Assembly: GCF_045689245.1 (NCBI RefSeq)
Contig: NZ_CP136865.1
Span: forward strand, 3,596,001 to 3,660,000
DNA length: 64,000 bases
Direction: 5' to 3'
Source: Congregibacter brevis
Lineage (GTDB): Bacteria; Pseudomonadota; Gammaproteobacteria; Pseudomonadales; Halieaceae
Position 1 is the stretch's first letter. Each line of letters starts with the position of its first letter. A program made the position numbers and the translations under genes. This document shows positions 1 through 7,472 of this stretch, in pieces. The notes below the pieces were generated by a model. That model saw nothing but the letters and a program-made list of their open reading frames with translations. It searched no databases and was not told the origin of the DNA.

Positions 1-771
1 CAGCGTCCGTGCGCGAATGCCGGCTTTGATCTCTTCCTCGCTAAGCTCCTCACCCTCAAGGTACTTATTCATCAGTTCATCGTTAGCTTCCGCGGCGGCT
101 TCAACAAGAAACTCGCGCATCTCAGCGACCTGATCGGTGAGCTCATCGGGAACGTCGGCATACTCGAACGTCATACCCATGTCGTCTTCGCTCCAAAGGA
201 TCGCCTTGTTTTTCACAAGATCGACGACGCCCTTAAAGTGCTCCTCTGCGCCGATAGTCATTTGCAGCGGCACTGGATTAGCGCCCAAGCGTTCTTTGAG
301 CTGATCAACAACACTGTGGAAGTCCGCCCCGGCGCGGTCCATCTTGTTGACGAAGACCATACGGGGAACGTGGTATTTGTTGGCTTGTCGCCAAACTGTT
401 TCAGTTTGCGGCTGGACGCCGGAAGAACCGCAAAGAACGACGACAGCCCCATCGAGAACTCGCAGGGAGCGCTCTACTTCGATGGTGAAGTCTACGTGAC
501 CCGGGGTATCAATGATGTTGATACGGTGTTGGTCAAACTGCTGATCCATGCCCTGCCAGAAACAGGTGGTCGCAGCCGAGGTGATAGTGATGCCCCGCTC
601 CTGCTCCTGCTCCATCCAGTCCATGGTGGCTGCGCCATCATGAACCTCGCCTATCTTGTGAGACAGACCGGTGTAGAACAGGATGCGCTCCGTGGTCGTG
701 GTTTTACCCGCGTCCACGTGCGCAACGATGCCGATGTTTCGATAACGACCGATTGGAGTCTTACGAGCCAC
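1..771 (-). CDS. fusA: Elongation factor G, N-terminal part (cut by window edge)
   Basis: EF-G is the GTPase that drives ribosomal translocation in the cytoplasm. Only the first 257 codons are in the window; the reading frame is open to base 1. I read a GTG start at 771-769 (MARKTPIGRYRNIGIVAH), matching the usual EF-G N-terminus. The G1 P-loop AHVDAGKTT, the switch regions with RGITI and DTPGHVDF, and the NKMD guanine-specificity motif are all visible. A purine-rich stretch GGGG lies about 8 bases upstream of the GTG. It is the third gene of the str operon after rpsL and rpsG, 33 bp behind rpsG. A second tuf copy would be expected just outside the window by analogy with other gammaproteobacteria (inference). 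Identity is certain; only the start codon is a choice. Confidence 0.96.
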   Translation of the reverse strand, partial: MARKTPIGRYRNIGIVAHVDAGKTTTTERILFYTGLSHKIGEVHDGAATMDWMEQEQERGITITSAATTCFWQGMDQQFDQHRINIIDTPGHVDFTIEVERSLRVLDGAVVVLCGSSGVQPQTETVWRQANKYHVPRMVFVNKMDRAGADFHSVVDQLKERLGANPVPLQMTIGAEEHFKGVVDLVKNKAILWSEDDMGMTFEYADVPDELTDQVAEMREFLVEAAAEANDELMNKYLEGEELSEEEIKAGIRARTL

Positions 772-804
772 GTTACTGCCCCGGTAATCGAACGGTGGAA
801 AAAC

Positions 805-1275
805 CTAGAATCGGAAGTGCGAGAACGCCTTGTTGGCTTCCGCCATGCGGTGTACGTCTTCACGCTTCTTCACGGCATTACCTTTGCCCTGCGATGCATC
901 GAGAATCTCACCAGCAAGACGCTGACGCATAGACTTCTCACCGCGGTTACGGGCGTATTCCACCAACCAGCGCATAGACAATGCGATACGGCGTGAGGGA
1001 CGTACTTCAACGGGCACCTGATAAGTAGCACCACCAACACGTCGGGATTTAACCTCGACCATGGGTGCGATGTTCTCCAGCGCCTCGTCGAACACTTCGA
1101 TGGGGTCTTTGCCGGCACGTTCCTGAACGAGATCAAGAGCACCATACACAATGCCTTCAGCAACAGACTTCTTGCCGCTGACCATTACGTGGTTCATGAA
1201 CTTAGCTAGGGTTGCGTTTCCGAACTTGGGATCAGGCAGCACTTCACGTTTCGCTACCACTCTTCTTCTTGGCAT
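805..1275 (-). CDS. rpsG: 30S ribosomal protein S7
   Basis: S7 is a primary 16S rRNA-binding protein that nucleates assembly of the 30S head and lines the E/P-site mRNA exit. The 156-residue product has the usual gammaproteobacterial length and the MPRRRVVAKREVLPDPKFGN start, with the conserved central stretch PMVEVKSRRVGGATYQVPVEVRP and the RWLVEYARNRGEKSM segment. The ATG is preceded by an AAGGAA Shine-Dalgarno sequence. In E. coli S7 represses the str operon by binding the rpsL-rpsG intercistronic mRNA. The 242-base spacer upstream of this gene is long enough to hold such a site, but I cannot confirm one. Confidence 0.98.
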   Translation of the reverse strand: MPRRRVVAKREVLPDPKFGNATLAKFMNHVMVSGKKSVAEGIVYGALDLVQERAGKDPIEVFDEALENIAPMVEVKSRRVGGATYQVPVEVRPSRRIALSMRWLVEYARNRGEKSMRQRLAGEILDASQGKGNAVKKREDVHRMAEANKAFSHFRF

Positions 1276-1517
1276 GATCTATTCCTTTTTCTTCAGGTTA
1301 TCCGGATACCGTCCTGCCACCTTATAGGCGGGGGGCGGCAGAGATCCGGCCTTACTACGTTGTGCCCGAGGGCTGAACTCAGCCATCGGGTTACTACGAT
1401 ATGCGTAGTCTTCAAGTGCGGCTCGGGTCTTCTCGAGCTGCGGTTACCACTTTTACTGCTTTGTTCTGCTTACTGTAGTACTTGCTGCTTTACTTACAGT
1501 CTTGCTTACGCTTTTAC
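1276..1517 (-). other. rpsL-rpsG spacer with serial in-frame TAA codons and purine-rich low-complexity run
   Basis: Read on the minus strand, the bases just after the rpsL stop form a GTAAG/GTAAA-rich run of about 85 bases that is poor in C. In the rpsL frame, TAA recurs at 1506-1508, 1494-1496 and 1470-1472 after the real stop at 1518-1520. The rest of the spacer is ordinary mixed sequence and ends with the rpsG Shine-Dalgarno. By position it could contain the S7 autoregulatory site known for the E. coli str operon, but I could not define that fold by eye. No ORF here looks coding. Confidence 0.5.
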
Positions 1518-1889
1518 TTACTTGGGTCGCTTAGCACCGTACTTTGAGCGGCCGTTCTTACGATCAGCAACACCGGAGGTATCGAGGCTTCCACGGACGG
1601 TGTGATAACGCACACCAGGAAGGTCCTTAACACGACCACCCCGGATCAGGACAACACTGTGCTCCTGAAGGTTGTGGCCTTCACCACCAATGTAAGATGA
1701 CACTTCATAGCCGTTGGTCAGACGAACACGGCATACCTTGCGAAGCGCAGAATTAGGCTTCTTTGGTGTAGTTGTGTAAACACGGGTACAAACCCCGCGG
1801 CGCTGGGGGCAGCCCTGAAGAGCTGGGACATCGCTCTTTTCGATCTTACGCTTGCGCGGCTTACGCACCAGCTGGTTAATTGTTGCCAT
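1518..1889 (-). CDS. rpsL: 30S ribosomal protein S12
   Basis: S12 sits at the 30S decoding centre and controls tRNA selection fidelity. The 123-residue product begins MATINQLVRKPRKRK and carries the decoding loops TTPKKPNSALRK and GGRVKDLPGVRYH. Lys at the TPKKPNS loop and Lys at GGRVKDLPG, the usual streptomycin-resistance positions, are wild type, so the predicted protein is of the sensitive type. It is the first gene of the str operon (rpsL-rpsG-fusA). A strong promoter overlapping a terminator lies about 130-165 bases upstream. Confidence 0.98.
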   Translation of the reverse strand: MATINQLVRKPRKRKIEKSDVPALQGCPQRRGVCTRVYTTTPKKPNSALRKVCRVRLTNGYEVSSYIGGEGHNLQEHSVVLIRGGRVKDLPGVRYHTVRGSLDTSGVADRKNGRSKYGAKRPK

Positions 1890-1990
1890 TAATACTGGAC
1901 TCCAGTCTCACTAGGAAGAAGAGGGTTTACTGACTTGCTATCCCGATTCTTGTGGACCGTAATCCAGTAAGATCAGTGGAGATAGACAGG

Positions 1991-2024
1991 CAAAGCAAAA
2001 CCGCCCTCCATAAAAAGGAGGCGG
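1991..2024 (-). terminator. Rho-independent terminator upstream of rpsL
   Basis: On the minus strand the arms CCGCCTCC and GGAGGGCGG flank a T-rich loop, followed directly by TTTTGCTTT. This is a good intrinsic terminator for transcription arriving from the exported-protein gene and rpoC upstream. Its 5' arm (2017-2024) lies immediately after the -10 box of the putative rpsL promoter, so the two elements overlap. Confidence 0.75.
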
Positions 2025-2025
2025 C

Positions 2026-2054
2026 ATTCTATAGATGCGCCGCTGGGGAGTCAA
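2026..2054 (-). promoter_or_regulatory. Putative sigma-70 promoter of the rpsL-rpsG-fusA operon
   Basis: On the minus strand TTGACT (2049-2054) and TAGAAT (2026-2031) are separated by exactly 17 bases. Transcription would start about 7 bases further on, near 2019, inside the 5' arm of the terminator stem. The leader to the rpsL ATG would be about 130 nt. The assignment rests on consensus match and spacing only. Confidence 0.6.
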
Positions 2055-2087
2055 CAATATTGCCCAGACCTAACGATCAACAGAGCC

Positions 2088-2120
2088 AAAGCCGAAAGAA
2101 GCCTGCCACGGGTGACAGGC
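2088..2120 (-). terminator. Candidate terminator after the exported-protein gene
   Basis: Minus strand 2120-2101 reads GCCTGTCACCCGTGGCAGGC, a 7-bp stem with one G-U pair and a 6-base loop, followed by TTCTTTC. It begins 70 bases after the stop of the 2191-2949 gene. The T-tract is interrupted, so it would be weaker than the hairpin at 1991-2024. Confidence 0.45.
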
Positions 2121-2190
2121 GCAGAGAAAAACTAAGTGGGGGCTTACCGCACAGAGCTTACCAACCTTGTGCGATAAGCGTTCGCGCGGC

Positions 2191-2949
2191 TTAGTTAGCT
2201 GCGTGTACTAAACGGAAGGTATACATGTTTGGGGACGCACAAGACACCGTATCCTCCTGCGCGTCAGCCTGAACCTTCCAACCACCCTTATTAAAGTAGT
2301 TATCAAAGCCCATACCCAGCTGTGAATAGGAGGGCCAAGCTTGGACGTGGTAATAGTCAAACTCCGTATCCCCAAAGCCTAGAGTGGGCAAAAAAGCCCA
2401 ACTCACCGAGCTCTGCCCCATTTCGGCCATCGCAGAAGACATCGCACGATGAGCCCCGACAGCGTCGCCAAGGCCGGCACCGTCCTCAATGTCACAACGC
2501 GAGAACCAGACCACGCCGCGCTCCCAGGGTCCGTCACCATCCTCACCGTAGATCGGAGTCACCGCAGAGAGCGAATAGTTGCACTCCATCACATCTTCAA
2601 ACATGGGGCCGACGTCGTCGTCATCTTCCATCCAGGCGTCATAGCCCTTGCCCATATCAGAACCACTACCCCAATTACCAATCCACGCAAAATCCCAACC
2701 AGAAGCATCTTCGTGCCAATTCGGAGAAAGAACGTAATAGGTATAGCCCGGATCATTCTTTTTGACCCATTTGGTAAATGCGTTAGTGAGTTTTCGAAGG
2801 TCGTCGCTGTCTTTGCCTTCCTTGTAGGCGCAGGTCATTAACTCGCTAGGCGCGAACTGCATTTCCATATGGTGATCAGCTTGCGCCGGTAAACCAAAGA
2901 GTGAGAATACACCTGCGCTTAAAACCACACTGCCAAGATTTATTTTCAT
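2191..2949 (-). CDS. Exported protein of unknown function with two related halves
   Basis: The family is not recognised. Residues 1-24 form a Sec signal peptide (MKINLGSVVLSAGVFSLFG...AQA) with an AQA-D cleavage site. The mature part of about 228 residues appears to contain two related units. Unit one runs from about residue 38, CAYKEGKDSDDL through the VLSPNWHEDASGWDFAWIGNW segment to MGKGYDAW. Unit two runs from about residue 152, CDIEDGAGLGDA through FLPTLGFGDTEFDYYHVQAW to LGMGFDNY. Each has a leading Cys, an amphipathic helix, a Pro, two short strands with aromatic residues and a final GxGxD(N/A)x motif. That pattern is compatible with a tandem ferredoxin-like (dimeric alpha-beta barrel) fold, which is inference. 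The mature protein is acidic. The gene lies between rpoC and rpsL, which are normally adjacent in gammaproteobacteria, and has its own promoter and terminator. Confidence 0.8.
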   Translation of the reverse strand: MKINLGSVVLSAGVFSLFGLPAQADHHMEMQFAPSELMTCAYKEGKDSDDLRKLTNAFTKWVKKNDPGYTYYVLSPNWHEDASGWDFAWIGNWGSGSDMGKGYDAWMEDDDDVGPMFEDVMECNYSLSAVTPIYGEDGDGPWERGVVWFSRCDIEDGAGLGDAVGAHRAMSSAMAEMGQSSVSWAFLPTLGFGDTEFDYYHVQAWPSYSQLGMGFDNYFNKGGWKVQADAQEDTVSCASPNMYTFRLVHAAN

Positions 2950-3002
2950 AGTTATTGCCTCGTTGTGGATATCTACACGTTAACAAACCGTGCCGTATCC
3001 TC

Positions 3003-3030
3003 AGCGTAGACCAAGAAAGCCTTAGGTCAA
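3003..3030 (-). promoter_or_regulatory. Putative promoter of the exported-protein gene
   Basis: On the minus strand TTGACC (3025-3030) and TACGCT (3003-3008) are separated by 16 bases, about 55 bases upstream of the ATG at 2949. It lies just downstream of the rpoC terminator, so the gene probably has its own transcription unit. Confidence 0.5.
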
Positions 3031-3088
3031 TGACAATTACTTAGATCACGAGGCCTGCTCTAGTGCCGGTCGATCCCTTGTTGCGGGC

Positions 3089-3127
3089 ATAAAAAAAGCG
3101 GCGCTGTCTGTACAGTCGCCGCTTTAT
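3089..3127 (-). terminator. Rho-independent terminator of rpoBC
   Basis: Minus strand: arms AAAGCGGC and GCCGCTTT enclose an inner CTGT/ACAG stem, and the 3' arm runs straight into TTTTTTTAT. It lies 36 bases after the rpoC stop. This is the clearest intrinsic terminator in the block. Confidence 0.9.
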
Positions 3128-3162
3128 GAGCCTCAGAACAGCAAGGCAGTTTAAAGCTCAAA

Positions 3163-6100
3163 TCACTCTGAGCTTTCTTCCTGCAGTGCTTCTGTGAGTG
3201 CTGCTTCAATATCCTGAGCAGATACAGACATCTCGCTTTCTTCTTCCGAGCGCTTCTTACGCTCCTCATGATAAGTGAGGCCCGTTCCCGCAGGAATCAG
3301 ACGACCAACAACCACGTTCTCCTTCAGACCACGGAGATAATCGCGCTTGCCCGTGACAGCTGCCTCGGTAAGTACACGTGTAGTCTCTTGGAAGGATGCC
3401 GCAGAGATAAAGCTTTCCGTAGCCAATGATGCCTTGGTAATACCCAGCAGCTCGCGCTCGCCGGTAGCACACACCAGACCTTCAGCCTGCAGACGCTCAT
3501 TCTCTTCGAGGAACCTCGTGTACTCCACTTGCTCACCCTTGATCAGAGAAGAATCGCCCGACGAAGAGATAACGACCTTACGCAGCATCTGGCGAACAAT
3601 CACCTCGATGTGCTTGTCGTTAATCTTCACGCCCTGGAGCCGGTAGACTTCCTGGATCTCGTTAACGATGTACTTCGCCAGCTCAGAAATGCCTTTCAAG
3701 CGCAAGATGTCGTGAGGGCTGAACGGCCCCTCGGAGATCATCTCGCCCTTCTCCACGGACTCGCCCTCGAATACCGAAAGGTTACGCCACTTGTGGATAA
3801 GCGCCTCGTAGTGATCCGAACCATCGGGCAACGGCTTGCCGTCGGTAGGTGTTATAACCAAACGACGCTTGCCTTTGGTCTCTTTACCAAAGCTAACGGT
3901 ACCGGAGATCTCTGCAAGAATCGCTGGCTCCTTAGGCTTACGAGCCTCAAAGAGATCGGCAACACGCGGCAGACCGCCGGTGATGTCACGAGTCTTGGAT
4001 CCTTCCTGCGGGATTCGCGCGAGGACGTCACCGGCATCTACCGCCGAACCATCCTCATGACCGACGAGCGCCAAGGCTGGTAGGAAGTAGTGAGCAGGCA
4101 CATTTGTATCTGCAAGGCACAACTCTTCGCCTTTGTCGTCTACCAGAGTGATCGCCGGACGAACATCTTTGCCCGCCGCTGGACGCTCACCACCTTCCAT
4201 AACCTCGATGCTGGAGAGGCCTGTGAGATCGTCAGTCTGACGACGAATAGTGATGCCTTCGTCCATGCCGCTGAATTTCACAGTACCCGCCACCTCGGTG
4301 ATGATCGGGTGAGTGTGCGGATCCCAGGTTGAAACGATGTCGCCAGCTGTAACCGGACTGTCGTCTGCAACCTTAATGATCGCACCATAGGGCAGCTTGT
4401 AACGCTCACGCTCGCGACCCACTTTGTCGAGAATTGACAACTCACCGGAACGCGATACTGCGATCAAGGTGCCGTCTTTGCGACCCACTGTCTTCACGTT
4501 GTGCAGACGTACGACACCATCATTGATGATCTGGATGTTGTCCTGTGCAGTCGCACGAGACGCCGCTCCACCAATGTGGAAGGTACGCATGGTCAACTGT
4601 GTTCCAGGCTCACCGATCGACTGAGCGGCAACCACGCCAATGGCCTCGCCCATGTTGACGCGATGACCACGAGCAAGATCACGGCCGTAACAGGTAGAAC
4701 AGATGCCGTGGCGCGTATCACAGGTGATCGGAGAGCGAACTTCCAGCTCGTCGATACCCATTTCCTCCAAACGACGGATCCACAGCTCATCGAGCATAGT
4801 GCCCGCGGTAATGGCGATTTCGTCTTCGGAACCGGGACGGAACACGTCCTTCGCAACGATACGACCGAGCACACGATCACCGAGGGTCTCAATGATGTCA
4901 CCACCATCAATAACCGGCGTCATCAGTAGACCATTATCAGTACCACAATCAACTTCGGTAACGACGAGATCCTGAGCTACGTCTACGAGACGACGAGTCA
5001 GATAACCTGAGTTCGCAGTCTTGAGTGCCGTATCGGCCAGACCCTTACGGGCACCGTGAGTAGAGATGAAGTACTGGAGTACGTTCAATCCCTCGCGGAA
5101 GTTAGCGGTAATCGGCGTCTCAATAATCGAGCCGTCCGGCTTGGCCATCAGACCACGCATACCTGCCAACTGACGAATCTGCGCAGGGGAGCCACGAGCA
5201 CCGGAATCTGCGTAGACGAATACAGAGTTGAAAGAATCCTGATCTTCGTCTTCACCGTCACGGTTCTTGACCGTTTCTTTCGAGATGCCCTTCATCATTG
5301 ACTTGGACACCAGGTCGTTTGCCCGCGACCAGATATCGATCACCTTGTTGTACTTCTCACCCTGGGTAACCAGACCGGCAGCGTACTGCTCCTCGATCTC
5401 TTTCACCTCGGCTTCAGCACTCTCGATGAGCTCGGCCTTCTCTTTGGGAATTTCGAAGTCATTCACGCCGATAGAAGCGCCCGAGCGAGTGGAATACTCA
5501 TACCCGGTGTACATCAGCTGGTCGGCAAAAATAACCGTCGCCTTCAGGCCCACAGCGCGATAACACTGGTTGATGATCTGTGAAATGGCACGCTTAGCCA
5601 TTGGCTTATTGACCATTTCGTAGGAGATGCCCTGAGGCACAATATCCCAAAGCAATGCTCGACCCACAGTCGTATCAACAACCGCTGTGCGCTCCAGGCT
5701 CTCACCCTCGTCAGTGATAGTTACTTCATGAATACGTACTTTGACGCGTGCCTGAAGATGCGCCTCACCAGTAACGTAGGCGCGATGCACCTCGTTGAAG
5801 TCGGCAAATACGCGGCCTTCGCCACGAGCGTTTACGCGCTCGCGGGTCATGTAGTACAGACCCAGTACGACGTCCTGAGACGGAACAATAATCGGCTCAC
5901 CGTTCGCGGGTGACAGGATGTTGTTCGTAGACATCATCAAGGCACGCGCTTCCAACTGAGCTTCGATAGTCAGCGGCACGTGCACAGCCATCTGGTCGCC
6001 GTCAAAGTCAGCGTTATAAGCTGCACAAACCAACGGGTGAAGCTGAATCGCTTTACCCTCAATCAATACTGGCTCAAAAGCCTGGATACCCAGACGGTGG

Positions 6101-7386
6101 AGTGTCGGAGCTCGGTTCAGTAGTACCGGGTGCTCACGAATCACTTCTGCGAGGATGTCCCACACTTCTGGTGGCTCACGCTCGACCATCTTCTTGGCTG
6201 CCTTGATGGTAGTCGCAAGACCTCGCGCCTCCAGCTTGCCGAAGATAAATGGTTTGAACAGCTCCAGTGCCATCTTCTTTGGCAGTCCACACTGATGCAG
6301 ACGCAGAGCAGGACCTACCACGATCACAGAACGGCCGGAGTAATCAACACGCTTTCCAAGCAGGTTCTGACGGAAACGACCCTGCTTACCTTTAATCATG
6401 TCAGCGAGAGACTTAAGCGGACGCTTGTTGGAGCCGGTGATCGCACGGCCGCGACGACCATTATCCAACAGTGCGTCGACAGACTCCTGCAGCATACGCT
6501 TCTCGTTGCGCACGATGATGTCCGGCGCATTCAAATCCAGAAGACGCTTCAGACGGTTGTTACGGTTGATAACCCGACGATAAAGATCGTTCAGGTCGGA
6601 AGTCGCAAAACGGCCGCCATCCAGAGGAACCAGCGGACGAAGATCCGGCGGCAGAACGGGCAGCGCGTTCAGCACCATCCACTCTGGCTTGTTGCCGGAA
6701 CTCGCGAAGGCTTCCATAAGCTTAAGGCGCTTGGAGAGCTTCTTAATCTTGGTCTCGGAATTAGTCTGAGGAATCTCTTCCCGCAGCGTCGCCACTTCAG
6801 TCTCAAGATCCAGTTGCTTCATGAGATCCTGAACAGCTTCCGCACCCATCTTCGCGGTAAATTCGTCACCGAACTCTTCCATGGCCTCGTAATACTGCTC
6901 ATCCGTAAGCAACTGTCCGTGCTCAAGCGTGGTCATGCCGGGGTCGGTAACAACGTAGGACTCAAAGTACAGGACGCGTTCGATATCACGCAGGGTCATA
7001 TCGAGAAGCAGGCCAATACGCGAAGGTAGGGACTTCAGGAACCAGATGTGTGCTACCGGGCTCGCCAGTTCGACGTGACCCATTCGCTCACGACGAACCT
7101 TTGCGAGAGCAACTTCGACGCCGCACTTCTCACAGATAACACCACGATGCTTCAGGCGCTTGTACTTGCCGCACAGGCATTCGTAGTCTTTTACCGGGCC
7201 AAAAATCTTGGCACAGAACAAGCCATCACGCTCAGGCTTGAACGTTCGATAGTTAATTGTTTCGGGCTTTTTCACTTCCCCGAAGGACCAGGAGCGGACC
7301 ATTTCCGGTGACGCCAGGCCGATACGAATCGCATCGAATTCATCTGACTGTCCCTGGGACTTCAGTAGGTTAAGTAAGTCTTTCAA
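3163..7386 (-). CDS. rpoC: DNA-directed RNA polymerase subunit beta'
   Basis: This is the largest catalytic subunit of RNA polymerase. The start is set at a TTG (7386-7384) because GGAGG lies 8 bases upstream and the product MKDLLNLLKSQGQ... is then 1407 residues, as in E. coli; an in-frame TTG at 7443 would add 19 residues not found in the family. The N-terminal zinc finger (CLCGKYKRLKHRGVICEKCG), the active-site NADFDGDQMAVH with its three Mg-binding Asp, and the second zinc-binding cluster (CDTRHGICSTCYG) are all present. It follows rpoB by 86 bases and is followed by a strong terminator. Confidence 0.98.
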   Translation of the reverse strand: MKDLLNLLKSQGQSDEFDAIRIGLASPEMVRSWSFGEVKKPETINYRTFKPERDGLFCAKIFGPVKDYECLCGKYKRLKHRGVICEKCGVEVALAKVRRERMGHVELASPVAHIWFLKSLPSRIGLLLDMTLRDIERVLYFESYVVTDPGMTTLEHGQLLTDEQYYEAMEEFGDEFTAKMGAEAVQDLMKQLDLETEVATLREEIPQTNSETKIKKLSKRLKLMEAFASSGNKPEWMVLNALPVLPPDLRPLVPLDGGRFATSDLNDLYRRVINRNNRLKRLLDLNAPDIIVRNEKRMLQESVDALLDNGRRGRAITGSNKRPLKSLADMIKGKQGRFRQNLLGKRVDYSGRSVIVVGPALRLHQCGLPKKMALELFKPFIFGKLEARGLATTIKAAKKMVEREPPEVWDILAEVIREHPVLLNRAPTLHRLGIQAFEPVLIEGKAIQLHPLVCAAYNADFDGDQMAVHVPLTIEAQLEARALMMSTNNILSPANGEPIIVPSQDVVLGLYYMTRERVNARGEGRVFADFNEVHRAYVTGEAHLQARVKVRIHEVTITDEGESLERTAVVDTTVGRALLWDIVPQGISYEMVNKPMAKRAISQIINQCYRAVGLKATVIFADQLMYTGYEYSTRSGASIGVNDFEIPKEKAELIESAEAEVKEIEEQYAAGLVTQGEKYNKVIDIWSRANDLVSKSMMKGISKETVKNRDGEDEDQDSFNSVFVYADSGARGSPAQIRQLAGMRGLMAKPDGSIIETPITANFREGLNVLQYFISTHGARKGLADTALKTANSGYLTRRLVDVAQDLVVTEVDCGTDNGLLMTPVIDGGDIIETLGDRVLGRIVAKDVFRPGSEDEIAITAGTMLDELWIRRLEEMGIDELEVRSPITCDTRHGICSTCYGRDLARGHRVNMGEAIGVVAAQSIGEPGTQLTMRTFHIGGAASRATAQDNIQIINDGVVRLHNVKTVGRKDGTLIAVSRSGELSILDKVGRERERYKLPYGAIIKVADDSPVTAGDIVSTWDPHTHPIITEVAGTVKFSGMDEGITIRRQTDDLTGLSSIEVMEGGERPAAGKDVRPAITLVDDKGEELCLADTNVPAHYFLPALALVGHEDGSAVDAGDVLARIPQEGSKTRDITGGLPRVADLFEARKPKEPAILAEISGTVSFGKETKGKRRLVITPTDGKPLPDGSDHYEALIHKWRNLSVFEGESVEKGEMISEGPFSPHDILRLKGISELAKYIVNEIQEVYRLQGVKINDKHIEVIVRQMLRKVVISSSGDSSLIKGEQVEYTRFLEENERLQAEGLVCATGERELLGITKASLATESFISAASFQETTRVLTEAAVTGKRDYLRGLKENVVVGRLIPAGTGLTYHEERKKRSEEESEMSVSAQDIEAALTEALQEESSE

Positions 7387-7472
7387 GGCATTTCCTCCAC
7401 GAGGTGTTCTTGCCGTGCCGATCGCCCCGAGGGCGACCGACAACCGATTCCTTAATGTTTACTCTTAATTCT

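Noticed and set aside
3529..4083. Long plus-strand frames opposite rpoC and rpoB (also 6130-7029 and 8148-8768)
   Set aside because: They lie antisense to strongly conserved coding sequence and have no recognisable features; they are codon-bias shadows.
7387..7443. Longer rpoC start at a TTG 57 bases upstream
   Set aside because: The TTG at 7386 has a perfect GGAGG at proper distance and gives exactly the family length; the extra 19 residues are not found in beta' proteins.
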